Assembly (NCBI GenBank): GCA_035771175.1
Contig: CM069600.1
Span: 3,513,210-3,577,209, forward strand
DNA length: 64,000 nt
Direction of reading: 5' to 3'
Origin: Paratinospora sagittata
Lineage: Eukaryota > Streptophyta > Magnoliopsida > Ranunculales > Menispermaceae
Of the stretch, positions 11,801-24,400 are shown piece after piece; position 1 is the stretch's first letter; each line of letters starts with the position of its first letter. The notes under the pieces were generated by a model. It ran no database searches, was not told the DNA's origin, and worked only from the letters and a program-made list of their open reading frames with translations. The position numbers and the translations under genes are program-made.

Positions 11801-14800
11801 TTCCTTGATTGATGTGATTCATTTGGTAAGGATGAAGATGATGTGGGTAGACATAGGAGACACGCAGCGAGAGGAGTGTCGGCTGGGTGGATGGTGTGAC
11901 GTGAGTTTTTGTTGATGGCCTCAATTTTATGATGGTTGAGATGATCATGATTTGTGGTCCTGAAAAGTAGGATTGTGCTTGTGTATATATGGAGGCTGTT
12001 TATGAAGGATTTAGTTTGATGTTTATTATTTTCGTATTTTGAAAGCTAATGGGAGCTTTGATTTTTATTTTTATCTCATGGATATGTTAAAGACCATCAT
12101 GTGGGTTTTGTAATTGCAATGCCCTAATGCTATGAAGAATAAGGGTCATAAAAATACTTCATTTTCAGTAGTGATATTAGTCAGTATTTGAGTAGTATGA
12201 TTCATATTTCAAAATTCATATAGTTCTACTCCTAAGAATTGAGTCATGTGGGGGGATTATTAGCATTTAAATAGTGTGATTCAGATTATCTTAGTAAAAC
12301 TTTTGCTACCTTGACATGAAATCATCATACTTCTACGTAATTGATGTCACTATTTTTACTACAGTAGCCATTAGGCTGTGGCAGTTATTTTCACCATATT
12401 GGCAGAAGATGTTCTGAAATGTTTGTCATTTTAACTTTGTTATATTGGCTGAACCTTTTTTTTTTTTTAAGAATCTTAAGCACCATCTCAAGTGTACCTT
12501 CTTGGTGCAACTTTGCAAACTTGATTGCAGCCAGTATTTTTGCTATTTTATGGATAGGATTAGATGGCGAGGATACACTCTGGATCCAAATATTCTGATA
12601 CAGAAACCTCATGCATTAATGAGAATAGTAAAAATGTTCAACGAATTTTTTTTCCTTTGTGATTTAGTTAGAAACTTTTCTAGAATTTTAGCATCATTTC
12701 AAGTGTACCTAGATGGGAGCTTAGCAAATTTGATTTGGGGAGCAAGGCTTATATGCTCTCCCATGCATAGGATGACTCGGATGCAGTTTGCAACCAAAGA
12801 TTATGATGCTGAGATCTAGGCATTTTCAATTCATGTAGTGATGACAGCCAGGTATTTGGTGAGATGTGTGGATCTTGTGGGACTGGTGGATTGGAACTTG
12901 TTGATCTTCTTGCACTCGAAATAAACAGAACATGTCATTAGAAGATCTTTAATTGTTAAATAGATTAACGAAAAGTTCTTGCCTGATAGCTTTTTCTTCA
13001 CTAGCTACCTTTAGGGCATGTTGATAGTTTCTCGAGAAATAATTTTTCGAACAAATTTTACTGGGAAGTATTTTCTCATGGTTATGTTATTGCAAGTGTG
13101 AAAATGTTTTTTCACATTTATATGATGCAAAGAGAAAGAGAAATAAGAAGTTCCAGTGAAAATGAGCATGAACATAATCAATAATATTAAAAAATTTAAC
13201 ATAAGAAAATTATGATTTAGATACAATTTTCCTCATTCAAAAATTTATAAACACAAAAAACATGTTTTGTTGATTGAATCATCAATATTTTACTCAAAAA
13301 CATACTGTTTTCATAAAACAATAAAAGGTTTTTAACGAACTTTCACTTTTTGGTTTGTATCCCTATTTTCGAATCTTAAACCAAACTCAACCTAAATTTC
13401 TCATCTCTATATGTTAGAAACTTTGAGTGAGAAAATAGGGGGATTGAGAACAAATTTTCAAAAAAATGTTGAAAATCAAATACGCAATTTCTTACTTTAT
13501 GAGAAAATCTGTTAGTTTGTCAAGAGTGTAACAAATTTTTTCAGCTAGCAAACACATCCTTAAGAGTTAAATAAATGACTCTTTGTTGTTTCTAGCAAAG
13601 TAGTTAAAGGCACATTGTCCACTTAAAGTAATGAGGGACACTTGCTCCTAAGACACCACTTACAAGGTGAGGTGGACATCAAAGGGAAATGATGTGCAAA
13701 ATCATGGAAAAAATAGACTTATACATTAATTAATGACATTAAATTATACTTTTTAACCTTTATTCTCTATTTTATTTTGTAAAAATAATTTGAAACAATG
13801 AAAATCGATAGATGTTTTTTCTTAATATTTCACATCATGCAATATAATAATGTTTATGGTAGCAATATTGTTTCATATTTTGTGGTTAATACCATTATTA
13901 TTTTTGTTTACTTTGATGTTTAAAATTGAGTTTGAGCAGGAAAAATTAATGTAAAGAAGAATAGGTATTGACAAACTAACAATGCTTGCTATATTGTTTT
14001 TACAACAAGAGCTTCTTGTTGCTTTAGAAATGCTCCATTAGAAATAAATGAGAGAAAATCTATTAAGGTGGGTTGGACACATACGAGGAAGAACTTTGGA
14101 TGTGGTCAGTTAGGAAGAGTGACCTATTAACAATCTATTTTAATTATAGAGGTAGAGAAAGACCAAAAATAACATGGACAGATATAATTAGGAAAGATAT
14201 AAGTACTTGTAATTTAAATGTCGATTAGCCTTTGATAGAGGAGAATGGATGAAATGGATTCATTTAGTCGACCCCAAATAGTTGTAAAAAGGCTTAGTTG
14301 AGTTGAGTTGTGCTTCTTGTTGTTATAACAATTGTTGTACTATGACTAGAGCACCAACTCTATTGTTGTTACAATGCCATGTTGGTTAGTTGGTGTTGTA
14401 ATAGAAGCATGGGCCCAGTTTTCTTGTATTAACACAAGTTTCATTCGCCTTTCAAGTTTCAAGGTAATCTACTCTACTATATGTGACAAGCAAAGTTCGT
14501 TGCCCCTTGCCTTGAAAGGAGTCACACACGACTACTTGCTTTTCCAAAATCAGGGAGATCCATTGCTTATTGCTCATGGAAACATCCGACCTATACCATA
14601 GTCAAGTCGTTCGTGTATCTTTTTGATCTCCTTTCCTTCTTTGAAACCTATTTTTCGCCTTGAGCCATAGTGGTTTATGATCTTGTCTAAGAAAGGGGGT
14701 GGGAGGAGAGCCATAGGGTACGCTCACTTCTGTATTATTTTTTAGGTTCTCTCCATTTCATGTGTCATATTTTATTTGAAGCAAGCTTTAACTCTTGATA

Positions 14801-17414
14801 ATAAATATCAAAGAGAGTTCTTTTTTTATTTGAAATGATTATTCTATGCCACAAATCTCAAATTTAAATTCCCAAGAGAAGTAGTTTTATCCCAAACTTA
14901 ATGTGCTTCCCACACTAGGCATATATTTATATTGGCCACAAATTAGTTCTAACCATAGCCAGGGATGGAGAGGCGCTCTTCCTCGCCCTCCTAACTTTTT
15001 TTTATTCCATTGCAAAGAATTATTTCTTTCATTTGGAGTTGCTAGCAAAGAATTTGTTTCTTGTCTTTTAGGACATTTTAGTTTTTTCTATTCCTTGGTT
15101 TGCCCTAAGCTCTTTATTTGTTGGCACATCTATACTTTCATTCAAGAATTTGGGAATCTTGTCCATTTTGTTGATTTTTCGGCAGGTTTTTATAAAAAAT
15201 TAAGAAAATCTATTAATTAAGAAGATTAAAAATAGGAACAATGTCTGAGGGAGACCAGGGATCTTTCTAAAGAAGTATGTTAAACTATATCCTTGAGATA
15301 GTTTCCTGATGCTATCCAATAAGATGCTTGCAAATGAGAGAGATCCCAAATTTCTTGGATTTCAGAACATTAATTCTCAAAAATCAATTGTTCCTTTCCA
15401 CCTAGATAGACCAGACTGTTGCTAAAATTGTTATTCTCCACAAGTTCTTCAACTTGCCTTGGTAGGACTTCACTAGCTAGAAACTTAGCAAATCTTCACA
15501 TATAGATGGCTTGCTCATAGCCACATAGAACTCTGAACAAATAGTCCATGAGACTAATTGGGAAACAACATCTTATCTTCCTCTTCTTTGTCTCTTTTGT
15601 TCTTTCATAGATTCTAATTCCATAACCAACTAAGCCATTTGCCAGGACTAAGAGGAGGCCTCTTTCATCTCTCTTCTTTTGAGTTTCTTGGGTGTACTTT
15701 ACTACTCTTTTATACTAGTTTTTGTTAACATTTGTGTTCTTCCCCCTCTTTTTTATTTTTTAATTTTTTTTTCATGCATCATATCATGTATTTTGTGTAG
15801 CTGAGTTTCAATGTTTAATGAATGATTGAGGTGTTGTCATTTTCTAGTAGGACTTCTTGTAGTTTTTTTGTTTTTTTATTTTTTTATTTTTAACATGTGT
15901 GATGCCATGCACTTCACATTTTTAGGATTCATATCTTACATTCAAACACAAATTTGAACATTAGTTTGAGATTGAACTTTTATGTTAATATCTTCTCATG
16001 GGAGAACACTAACCTCTATTACAGTTTGAGCTTAAAGATTTACCATTTTCGGGTGGGAAAGCTCTGTTTGCTTCCACTCTTAGTGATTTGTACTGAAGAT
16101 TTACAAAAAAGGGATATAGGAGTAGGTTCAACTGAAAGAAAAAGAAGTCCTAACTATTCTTAAGGACCTCAATATTGGGTTCTTACTTTATAGCCTATGC
16201 TTTTCAGTGAGTATAGCGGGCCAACTGCAAAGGTATTTGCAGTATTGCTTTTTTATTGAATTGTTTAGTGTTCTTTGTTGTCTCTATTCCTTGAATTATC
16301 TTCACGAAAACCTCACCAAAATTAGTTAACAAGTTACCTCAATGCTGGCCCATATGGGATTGGTACACAAGTCAAAATTCCAACGAGACATTTTCTTGTA
16401 AAATCTCTTGTTTTATGAGTACCCGAGTTGACAGAATTGCAGTGTAGCTGTTTCATCTTTGTTGCATATTTTTTATTATCACATTGGAAACCATCTGTCC
16501 TTTTATGGCTTTTAACTGATGACGTGCAGTTCACAAAATACAGAGGGTAAAACAACACATTGAGTTACATGAAACTCACATTTGTTAATTATAAAAATTT
16601 GTTACGGTCATCTTGTAAGTTTGGAAGATCCTTGGAATATATAGTATGTTTATAAATGTATGTTATAGTGCCCTTTATATATGTATTTGTCTTCTAGAAA
16701 GATTGGTGTATTCTCGTGGTGGCAGCTAAATAGACCCACAGCAGGTGTTCTCAAATTAGGTTATAAATACTTGGATACATGACATGTAATCCATAATAAT
16801 TGTCGTTAGAAAGATTGTCCCGGAGCTAAGAATCACCGTGCCATCTCTGGACAAAAAACATATGCATTTCAGTAGTCTTCCATGCACATTTTATAGAATA
16901 TTTATTTTTTAGGCTAATAATTGACAAGTCTTGCGTCTATGAACATACAGGTTCTTGACAGAGGAGAGAAGATTGAACTCTTGGTGGACAAGACAGAGAA
17001 TCTTCATCAACAGGTAAAATAATTCTCTGTTTCCCTTGATTTTCTTTCTAATCTTTTGCAAGTTTGGGTTCCAATTGGTCAAATTTTGGGAAAAGATCTT
17101 TTCTGACGCCCACTGTAATTTTTGTACGAGTAATGCTACGTTGAGTCCAACACCTATGGATTTTGAATCATGTGTCAATACGTGATTCAATACATTCCAA
17201 AGGTGATGCGGTCATGTTTTATACACTGAAGCAGTACAACATTCAAATGATTGGTGTTCTGCAGGCACAGGACTTCAGATCAGCTGGGACAAAGATCCGG
17301 AGGAAGATGTGGATGCAGAACATGAAGATCAAGTTGATTGTGTTGGGGATTCTGATTGCTTTGATCCTCATAATAGTCCTCTCTGTTTGTCATGGTTTCA
17401 ACTGCGGCAAGTGA
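5827..17414 (+). CDS. R-SNARE, VAMP721/722/725-like (VAMP72 group)
   Basis: Five coding exons: 5827-6016, 7039-7180, 7274-7394, 16951-17013 and 17265-17414. All junctions are GT-AG and keep frame, giving 221 residues, the usual VAMP721/722 length. Residues 1 to ~120 form the longin domain (start [28 protein letters not shown]). Residues ~127-187 are the R-SNARE coiled coil, with zero-layer Arg155 in [12 protein letters not shown] Leu/Ile-rich tail anchor spans ~193-213 and the protein ends VCHGFNCGK. The ~20-residue longin insertion typical of VAMP727 is absent. By family, this tail-anchored protein sits on secretory vesicles and pairs with plasma-membrane syntaxins (SYP121, KNOLLE) for exocytosis and cytokinesis. 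Intron 3 is 9,556 bp, expanded by a LINE. Which VAMP72 member this is cannot be fixed by eye. Confidence 0.93.
8029..11191 (+). mobile_element. 5'-truncated L1-type LINE in VAMP72 intron 3
   Basis: The insert is bounded by a perfect 16-bp target-site duplication, AAGAAAGGTTACTTCT, at 8013-8028 and 11192-11207. An A/G-rich tail sits just before the right copy. It starts inside the endonuclease domain (a broken SDHxPI near 8092-8110), so the 5' UTR, ORF1 and most of the endonuclease are missing. Reverse-transcriptase motifs follow: [14 protein letters not shown] (~8778), [14 protein letters not shown] (~8950), [13 protein letters not shown] (~9297) and the catalytic FVDDT (~9442). A zinc-finger region with spaced Cys and His lies near 10640-10800. 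The frame is broken by stops and shifts and by a 52-bp tandem duplication at 9507-9610. It lies in the same orientation as the host gene and is not autonomous. Confidence 0.93.
13015..13560. repeat. MITE-like foldback segment
   Basis: The left edge reads AGGGCATGTTGATAG and the right edge, reverse-complemented, AAGGATGTGTTTGCTAG. Such ends are common in hAT-type plant MITEs. The interior is A/T-rich. I could not find a clean 8-bp duplication, so both edges and class are tentative. Confidence 0.25.
14030..14312 (+). repeat. RTE-type LINE 3'-end remnant
   Basis: The plus strand reads [12 protein letters not shown] and, after stops, [13 protein letters not shown], which resembles the C-terminal end of plant RTE-type LINE polyproteins. 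It is followed by the GTTGAGTTGAGTTG-type tail. Related scraps occur at 27235-27620, 30785-30925, 51660-51880 and 53635-53960. Confidence 0.5.
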
Positions 17415-18466
17415 GTGAAGGGGGAGCCTTTCAGTGGGCTCCTTGGTGTTGTGGGAAGATATATGCAGAGAGAGAACGGAAACCATTGCGAGAATATTAC
17501 TTGGTGGTTGAAAAAAGCTGAGGGGGAAGTATATGGGGAAGTGTGCTTGATGATGTTGATGTATTCTTTAGCCAGGAATTATTAGTTAGGTAGTGATATA
17601 AAAAAAAAAATACTTTCGACAGGTAAATGGCATAGGGGAGCAAATATATTCGTTGAGACAAAAAACAGAAGCAAACCATTGATATGATGCTGTTAATATT
17701 GTTGTTTGAGAATTGTATTTTGATTGAAATGATGGTGGTGTGCAAAAAAAGTCTCATTTTGTATTTTTTTTTTCTGGTTGGACCGCAATTTTGAATTAAA
17801 ATTTAAGCTCTAGAAACTCCCCATTTGAGAATAAAATGTGTGTTTGTGTTTGTGAACCATGCTGTATTTACAATGACCTTCAATGCACATGCCCATATGC
17901 CTATTTTGTGTTTAATTATCAGACCAAACCTCTGAAATGTTGGGTCTTTCATCAAATCATGATTGCTTCAAATGGATACTCTCTCCTTCAGGAAGTCTTT
18001 CTTGTAAATCTTTTTTTTGTCCCTCTTTGATAGCCAAAGCTTCCCCTTTCCCATAAGCGGGTTATGCATGGAAAGCTCGTGTTCCTTCAAAGGTAAAGGT
18101 TGCATGGAAAGCTTGTGTTCCTTCAAAGGTAAAGGTTTCTGGTCGGAGTACTGGAAATTAAAGACATTGCAAAGACATCTTCCAAATCATTATATTATAT
18201 CTACACTGCCCATTTTGCATGAATGATGCTAATCAAGGGATCACACTTTCATCACATGCACCTTTGTTATGCGTGGTGATATGATGACTCACCTCGTTAG
18301 CTTGGGTATGGCTTTAAGTTTGTTTTTTTGGGTCGTCGTTTTAGTGTACCTCTAGGAAGAAGAATTCCACAACCCTGAAAAATAATCTGACCATTTCATT
18401 GAAAAATTGTCATGGAGAGTACAGCAAAGAGAGAAATAAATCATTAGGAAAAGAATTGAGGGAACT
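17415..18466. other. Convergent intergenic region between VAMP72 and IMPL1-like genes
   Basis: The 3' ends of the two genes face each other across about 1.05 kb. The left 400 bases are probably the VAMP 3' UTR and downstream sequence. A 36-bp tandem duplication from a LINE lies at 18065-18136. No further gene is seen. Confidence 0.5.
18065..18136 (+). repeat. 36-bp direct duplication within a LINE scrap
   Basis: Two near-identical 36-bp copies lie head to tail (18065-18100 and 18101-18136). The second reads AWKACVPSKVKV in frame, which resembles the conserved region just upstream of the zinc finger in plant L1 ORF2. It is probably a small LINE relic. Confidence 0.4.
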
Positions 18467-21400
18467 TCAGAAATCTGTGATGTAATTTTCAGGCTTAAAC
18501 CACAAGGAGAGATCAATCCCATTGTTCTTCAACTTTTGTGTTGCAGGTCCTATTTTCTCCAGAAGCTGAATTTCACAAATTTAAAGAACAAGTCATTTAG
18601 ATCTTTAATATTCTAGTTACATATAAAAAATAAAATAAAAAAAAGAAGAAATAATTGCTAAGATACCAGGCAAGCACAATATATGATCAAACATTTCAAC
18701 AATCTAAGCAGTTTTTTACTGAAAACAAACAAAAGAAATGCATTCGAAGTTCCGGGGTCGATAATGTTTTCTAGGTTCTGCACCCCAGATCATGTTGTTT
18801 CTTCATTTTACAACCAGAAAAATAAGAAATAAAACCTAACATGTTTTTGCCAGTCACAAACGTTAATAGTTCAGTTACGAAACCTATCATTCAAAGACCA
18901 TAACACAGGAAACTTGCTTAGTCATTTGTCCTTTTGACCTGATTAAGAATCATTTATTGCTTATCATGTTAGACATTTATGTTATTATTAAGGTATGGAT
19001 TATTCTTCTAAATTAATGCAGTTTTCTAGCTATTATGCTTTTTTTATGAACTAAAACTTATCACAACGACATTCAAAGACCGTATATGCATGAATTGTCC
19101 AATACAAACTACCCAAAAGTATTCCTCTTGGATTTCACATACATTCATAGCTCAGAAATTTTTGCAATCGAGTTCCTAAACACCTGAGTTCTTTGGTAAT
19201 TCAACCAATATTATTAGTCTTATAGAAGCCCAAACAGAATCCAGTTTGAAATGGTTTTGCAATTGAATCGTGCTTGTTTTCACCTCATCAAATTATCACG
19301 GGTATAGCGCCATTCTTGAATTGCTTATTTCAATTATAATAGAACTTGTCCTTTGGGTAGGCTTATTTTTTGGACATACGCGTCTCTGCATCACAAGCAT
19401 ACCATCTATATTAAGTTTGCTTGTTAAAAAATGTAAACACTGGCCTTTGCATGCAGAAGACCATTGGACACAAGGACGGATCTGTCAAAAACTGTGAAAC
19501 TTTCACCATCCATGCATGTCACAGTTCCACCAGCTTCTTCAACCATCTGTATTTGAGAAAATGAAGGCAAAAATTCCATTAAAAAAAAAAACATTACAAC
19601 AGAAAATAATGAACCAAGGCCATTCATACACAAATGCTTTAGTAGACAAAGAATGTGTATCATTTTAGGATACAGTTTAAAGTATATGCTTTTTGGGTTC
19701 GGCTGAGTAATCTTGTCCATTAAAAAAGAAATGAAAAGCTCACAAGAAGGAAAACAGAAAGAAAGGAAATGGTACCATTTATTCGGAATCCACAACAAAA
19801 GGATGTGCCTACACATGAAGGGATATGTCTCTTGGCTTTAATAAATCGTTTCTTGTTTCCTCTCAAAAAAGAAGAAGAAGAAGAAGACTCTATGGGTGGT
19901 TCAAGCCTTTGAGGTCAGTTTAGAGTATATTTGTTCAAATGGGAGAATGTGAGACATAATGTGTCTCATATTTTAATAAATTAATTATTCCATAATTTTA
20001 AGGGACTTAAGTTTCCTACTTGATCTAAAACACTCCTAATGGTTGTCCAATTTTGATATGGGAATTAGGAAATATAGTTGGAGTATAACTGTTTCTCTCT
20101 CTAGCCTATAAAAGGGTATAAATTACCATTAATGCTTATGCTGAAAGATTGAAGGCTTAGAGAACGATTCTAGACTAAGAATTTGAATTGAAGAATATTT
20201 TAATGGCTTCCGCAGGTATGATTTAGATTTGTGAAACTAGTAGTTATTCTATTTGATTAATTGAGGTGAAAAACACTAACAGCAGTTACTAAGGATTTGA
20301 CACAACTAAAATTACCAGAACACCAGCAGCCATATCCCATGGTTTTAGACGATATTCCCAGTAAGATTCTGCAATCCCCAAAGCAACATGACACATGTCC
20401 ACAGCCGCCGCACCAAGCCGCCTCACACCCTGTAGACCAAATGTACTAGAGTTTGTAATGTAGCACCAAAAACCCTCATTTCTGGTGGAAAAAGAATCCA
20501 ATTCTAGAGGAAAGTTTTAAGAAAATATACCCTGCTTTTGTCAGTGAACTCTTTGAATAAATTCATGTTTGTCGCCCATGCATCATCATGTTCATAACCA
20601 AATCCAGTCACTAGAAGAGATTGCTCCACCTACCCAATTTCAGACATCAGGCACATGGATTAGATCTTATTTCCCCTTATGCTTGTGAGGCACATGGCGT
20701 TGGTGCTAGAATAAGAATTAAGAACATTTCATGCTAGAGACTTGCATGACGGATTTAACTAAAAGCATAGCTATTCATAGAAACTGGTCATTGTTCCAAT
20801 AGGGACCAATAGAAGGGTGGAAGCAGTTACTGATGTAGATTCGTCACGGAAGCAAAAACGAAAATACACAAAGATAACCAAAATAAATCTATTGATTCAA
20901 ATTCTTCAGAAAAATATCATCTCCCTCTCCTAAAGGCAAAAAGGCTTATTTATAACAAACTATCAACTAGAATCCTAAACTGACACAACTTCCAACTACT
21001 TAACTACGTGGGTTTAAACCACCTAACGTGGGCCCACTAACAAAGACAAGAAACGAAAATAGAAAACATAATAAAAATAAAAGACATGCTAAACACGTTA
21101 TGCACGTGTTTCATGCGTCCCAGTATCAGTTACTTTGCCACTTAAAAAGCAAAAAAGAGGAGTGTAATCCTGGTTTTAAAGAATGGTTACGTCATTAATC
21201 CTACCCTAGCAAACCGGTGCCTAGTAAACAAAACTCATATATAATAAAAAAAATTGTTTCTTAATTTAAGGATGTTACTTTGGGACTTAAAACCTAAAAG
21301 AACAGTGATATGAAAGTACAAGATGTTTCATTCTCTGCTGGATTGAATAGTGATCCATTTTTAAGATAAAATAGATTGAGATTGACTTTAAGATACACAA

Positions 21401-24400
21401 GCTTGTAAATGTTTCAGTAGTTTAAATTACTTTAGTCTATTAATTTGTAAGACAATAAGACAAAAAGATGAAAGAAATTGTTGAGATCTTTTTATATTTA
21501 TACATTTTCAAAATATTTTAAAATTTATTGCAAACTGCTCAAAATATTAACAATCACAGAAAATCCCCTAAAGCTAACCCAAAGAGCACCCTAGCCTATT
21601 TGAAGCGATAAGGCCTAGGAACTTTCTTCGCAATAACCCAAAATAAAAATAAAAAATTGTAAGCTACTTCCTTTTGGTTCAGAGAAGAAATGGTTGAGAA
21701 TACTATCAATGCTTCATTATCTAGACAAGTGATGTGAGATCATAGCAAAATGCCACAAAGAAACAGATCCATATGAGGCAAAGTTCGGGGAACTATAGCA
21801 TTCCCTAATCACATCTTTCCCAATGCTTAAGCAAAACCATTTTCTGTGGCTAAACAAATTGGTAATATACTTTACCAATTAGTATAAGACAGAGGCAAAC
21901 AAAGCATATCATCAAGAGTTATGATAATATGTCTGCAACATTATTCCATCAGCAGAAAGTAACTACCTGATCAGTTTTACTGACATGGATCTTTAGTCCA
22001 TTGCAAAAAGCCCCGCCACCTAAACAAGTAAAAAATTCAGTAATTTGATCCAAACTACAAAAATCGACCTTGGAAAGAAAGTAAAGTAATGAGATGAAAT
22101 CTGTTATCTGTAACTCTGTAACCTGATGATGCAGTAAATGTGCGAGTATTCCAACACATTGGGCCACCGACAAACTCTACCTAAAACAAAATAGAGTTTT
22201 CAGATTTCATTTGACCAGCAGAAAACAATACAAGAAATAAAAAGAAACCTCATCTATTACAAAAGAAAATGCAAAACTAATTCACATTTAGTGCAAGAAA
22301 CAACTATAATTTGAAAAACTTTACAACTTGGATTATTCTTAAACCGGAAAGGCTTGCTTTAAAACTTAGGATACTTTTTTCCTTAGTTCTAAATTGCTAG
22401 AACTTATTAGAATATTTTAAAAGCTTCTAATGCCACTAAATTTTCTCTTAGAACCTTTTTTGCTCAAATTTGTTGCATGCATGGTAGTTTATAATTAGTT
22501 CTTCTCTATTGCAGTAGCTCTACATCAAGTGGCATATCAGATGGTCATCCCACATCTGAGTATATTGTACCTTTACTGGCAACAATTTTACTACCTGAAT
22601 ATTTTGAGGGAAATAGTAATTTATGACTCTATGCTATGTAAACTTATGTTGCCGACCAGGCTGGTTTTGGATTTGATCAATTCAAATAGAAATAATTGAT
22701 ACGGAGCCATCTTCCAGTTGCTGTAGCTATCATTTTTCTACCTAGAAAATTCTGATGCAGGAAATAATGGATTCTAGATTCAGTGTACATATTTAATGAG
22801 AAAATTTTGTAAATACAGGGTACGGTATAAAAAATAATTTCAGTGAAATTAATCTTCTTTCTCACTTACAGTGCCACTGTATCTTCAACTTTATTTTCTG
22901 AGAATGTACAACAAAGTGAAAACGTTACCTAAAGCAGAAGCCTTGAAAATGAAGGAACAAAAGAGTGATAAAGCACTGATAATATTCGGTATGCAAAACA
23001 GACTTATTTTGACTATTTAGGAAGTGACTTGACACTGAACAAAAATGCAATTATCAATATAGCCAATTTGGTAGAATATAAATTCTTCGCGTTTAAAGGG
23101 ATTTGGTCAATACACTTTTGCTTCCATAGTTCCATGAAAGAGTTTTATAAAATATTTTGAAAGAAAAGAAAACTTGTTGGAACAATAAATACCACTGCTG
23201 CAGCTGCTGGCTTTCCCTGGAATAGAACTCCTACTGATACTGCAAAGCTGGGATATCCATGTGCAAAATTTGTGGTTCCATCTAAAACATATACAGATAA
23301 GAGAGGAATATGACTATCATTTTAGGCTATAAAAAGAGTATTTGTTGGACAGACCGTACAAATTATACAAAGAAATAATTGAAAATGCAATTTAAATCAA
23401 ACACGTGACACCAGAATTTCTTTTAATATGGTGAAAGCTCTAAATGGTAGGAAACATCCATCTTGTTATAAGCTAACACAGGCTAATTCTTCACTCAACT
23501 CTACTCAGAATCTACTTCCTTCACTTTGCTCTATGGCAATGCAAATTAAGTTTGACATAAGTAGAGCTACTGATCATCATAATATAGTCTACTCAACAAA
23601 GCCTTTTCTATTTGTTCCCTTCCTTTCATTCTAATCCATTCTTGTTTCATATTAAAATATATATATATATATATATATACACGCACTATTGTAATTCAAG
23701 CCATGTCCCAACATTTTGGGGACGATTACATGAAATCACATGGCAAAATCATATCTTGTATTTTTTTACTCTCTCACTAAACTATGAGGAATATTAAGTC
23801 ATTAACCAATGATTGGCATTTATTATTATGTCCAAAACGATCTTAATTGGTTCTCCCTCCATTTATGACTGGAGTGAAATTACTCCTAGGTTGCTTTGAA
23901 GCATCCACTACAACATTTGTATCGAGTCCAGCTTGAATTAATAAATCATACCTCCCAAAAATTGGTCAAACAGTCTTGAAGCAATTTTGAGATTAAGACA
24001 AGTAGATGTCAAAAAGAAAAAGTCCTTTAAAGAGTGATTTCTGAAGGTTGTACAGTTATTCCCAAGAATTAGAGTTTGAGGATAGCAAACCTAAAGGGTC
24101 AATGCACCAGAGATAATCAGAAGAAGTATTCCCTATAACACCACCCTCCTCCCCGAGAATAAGGTGTTCTTTGAAGTTTTTATTCACGACTCCAAGAATG
24201 GCAGCCTCACTCATTTTATCTGTACTGCAAACAATCAACAAGTAATGCAAAGTATTTAATCACAGTATATAGAGTAGACCATTATGCTAATTATCAAACA
24301 AAGAATAAAACAACAAAACTTAGAATCTTATACAATTAAAAATAGGTTATTCCATGTATTTTCCTTTTTATATTGTCTAAGTTTGGAATACATATTGTCT

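Larger units (their letters stand above)
11208..16950. other. Rest of VAMP72 intron 3
   Basis: After the LINE the intron is AT-rich, with no exon of the host gene. It holds a foldback-like repeat (13015-13560) and an RTE-type LINE scrap (14030-14312). There is also a weak direct repeat in which a CTCAAGTGTACCT-like phrase recurs about 200 bases apart (12488 and 12696). The open frames at 12445-12819, 14374-14601 and 14903-15220 show no recognisable domain. Confidence 0.5.

Noticed and set aside
12445..12819. 124-residue plus-strand frame in VAMP intron 3
   Set aside because: Phe-rich low-complexity start and no domain; it is intronic and contains a weak internal repeat.
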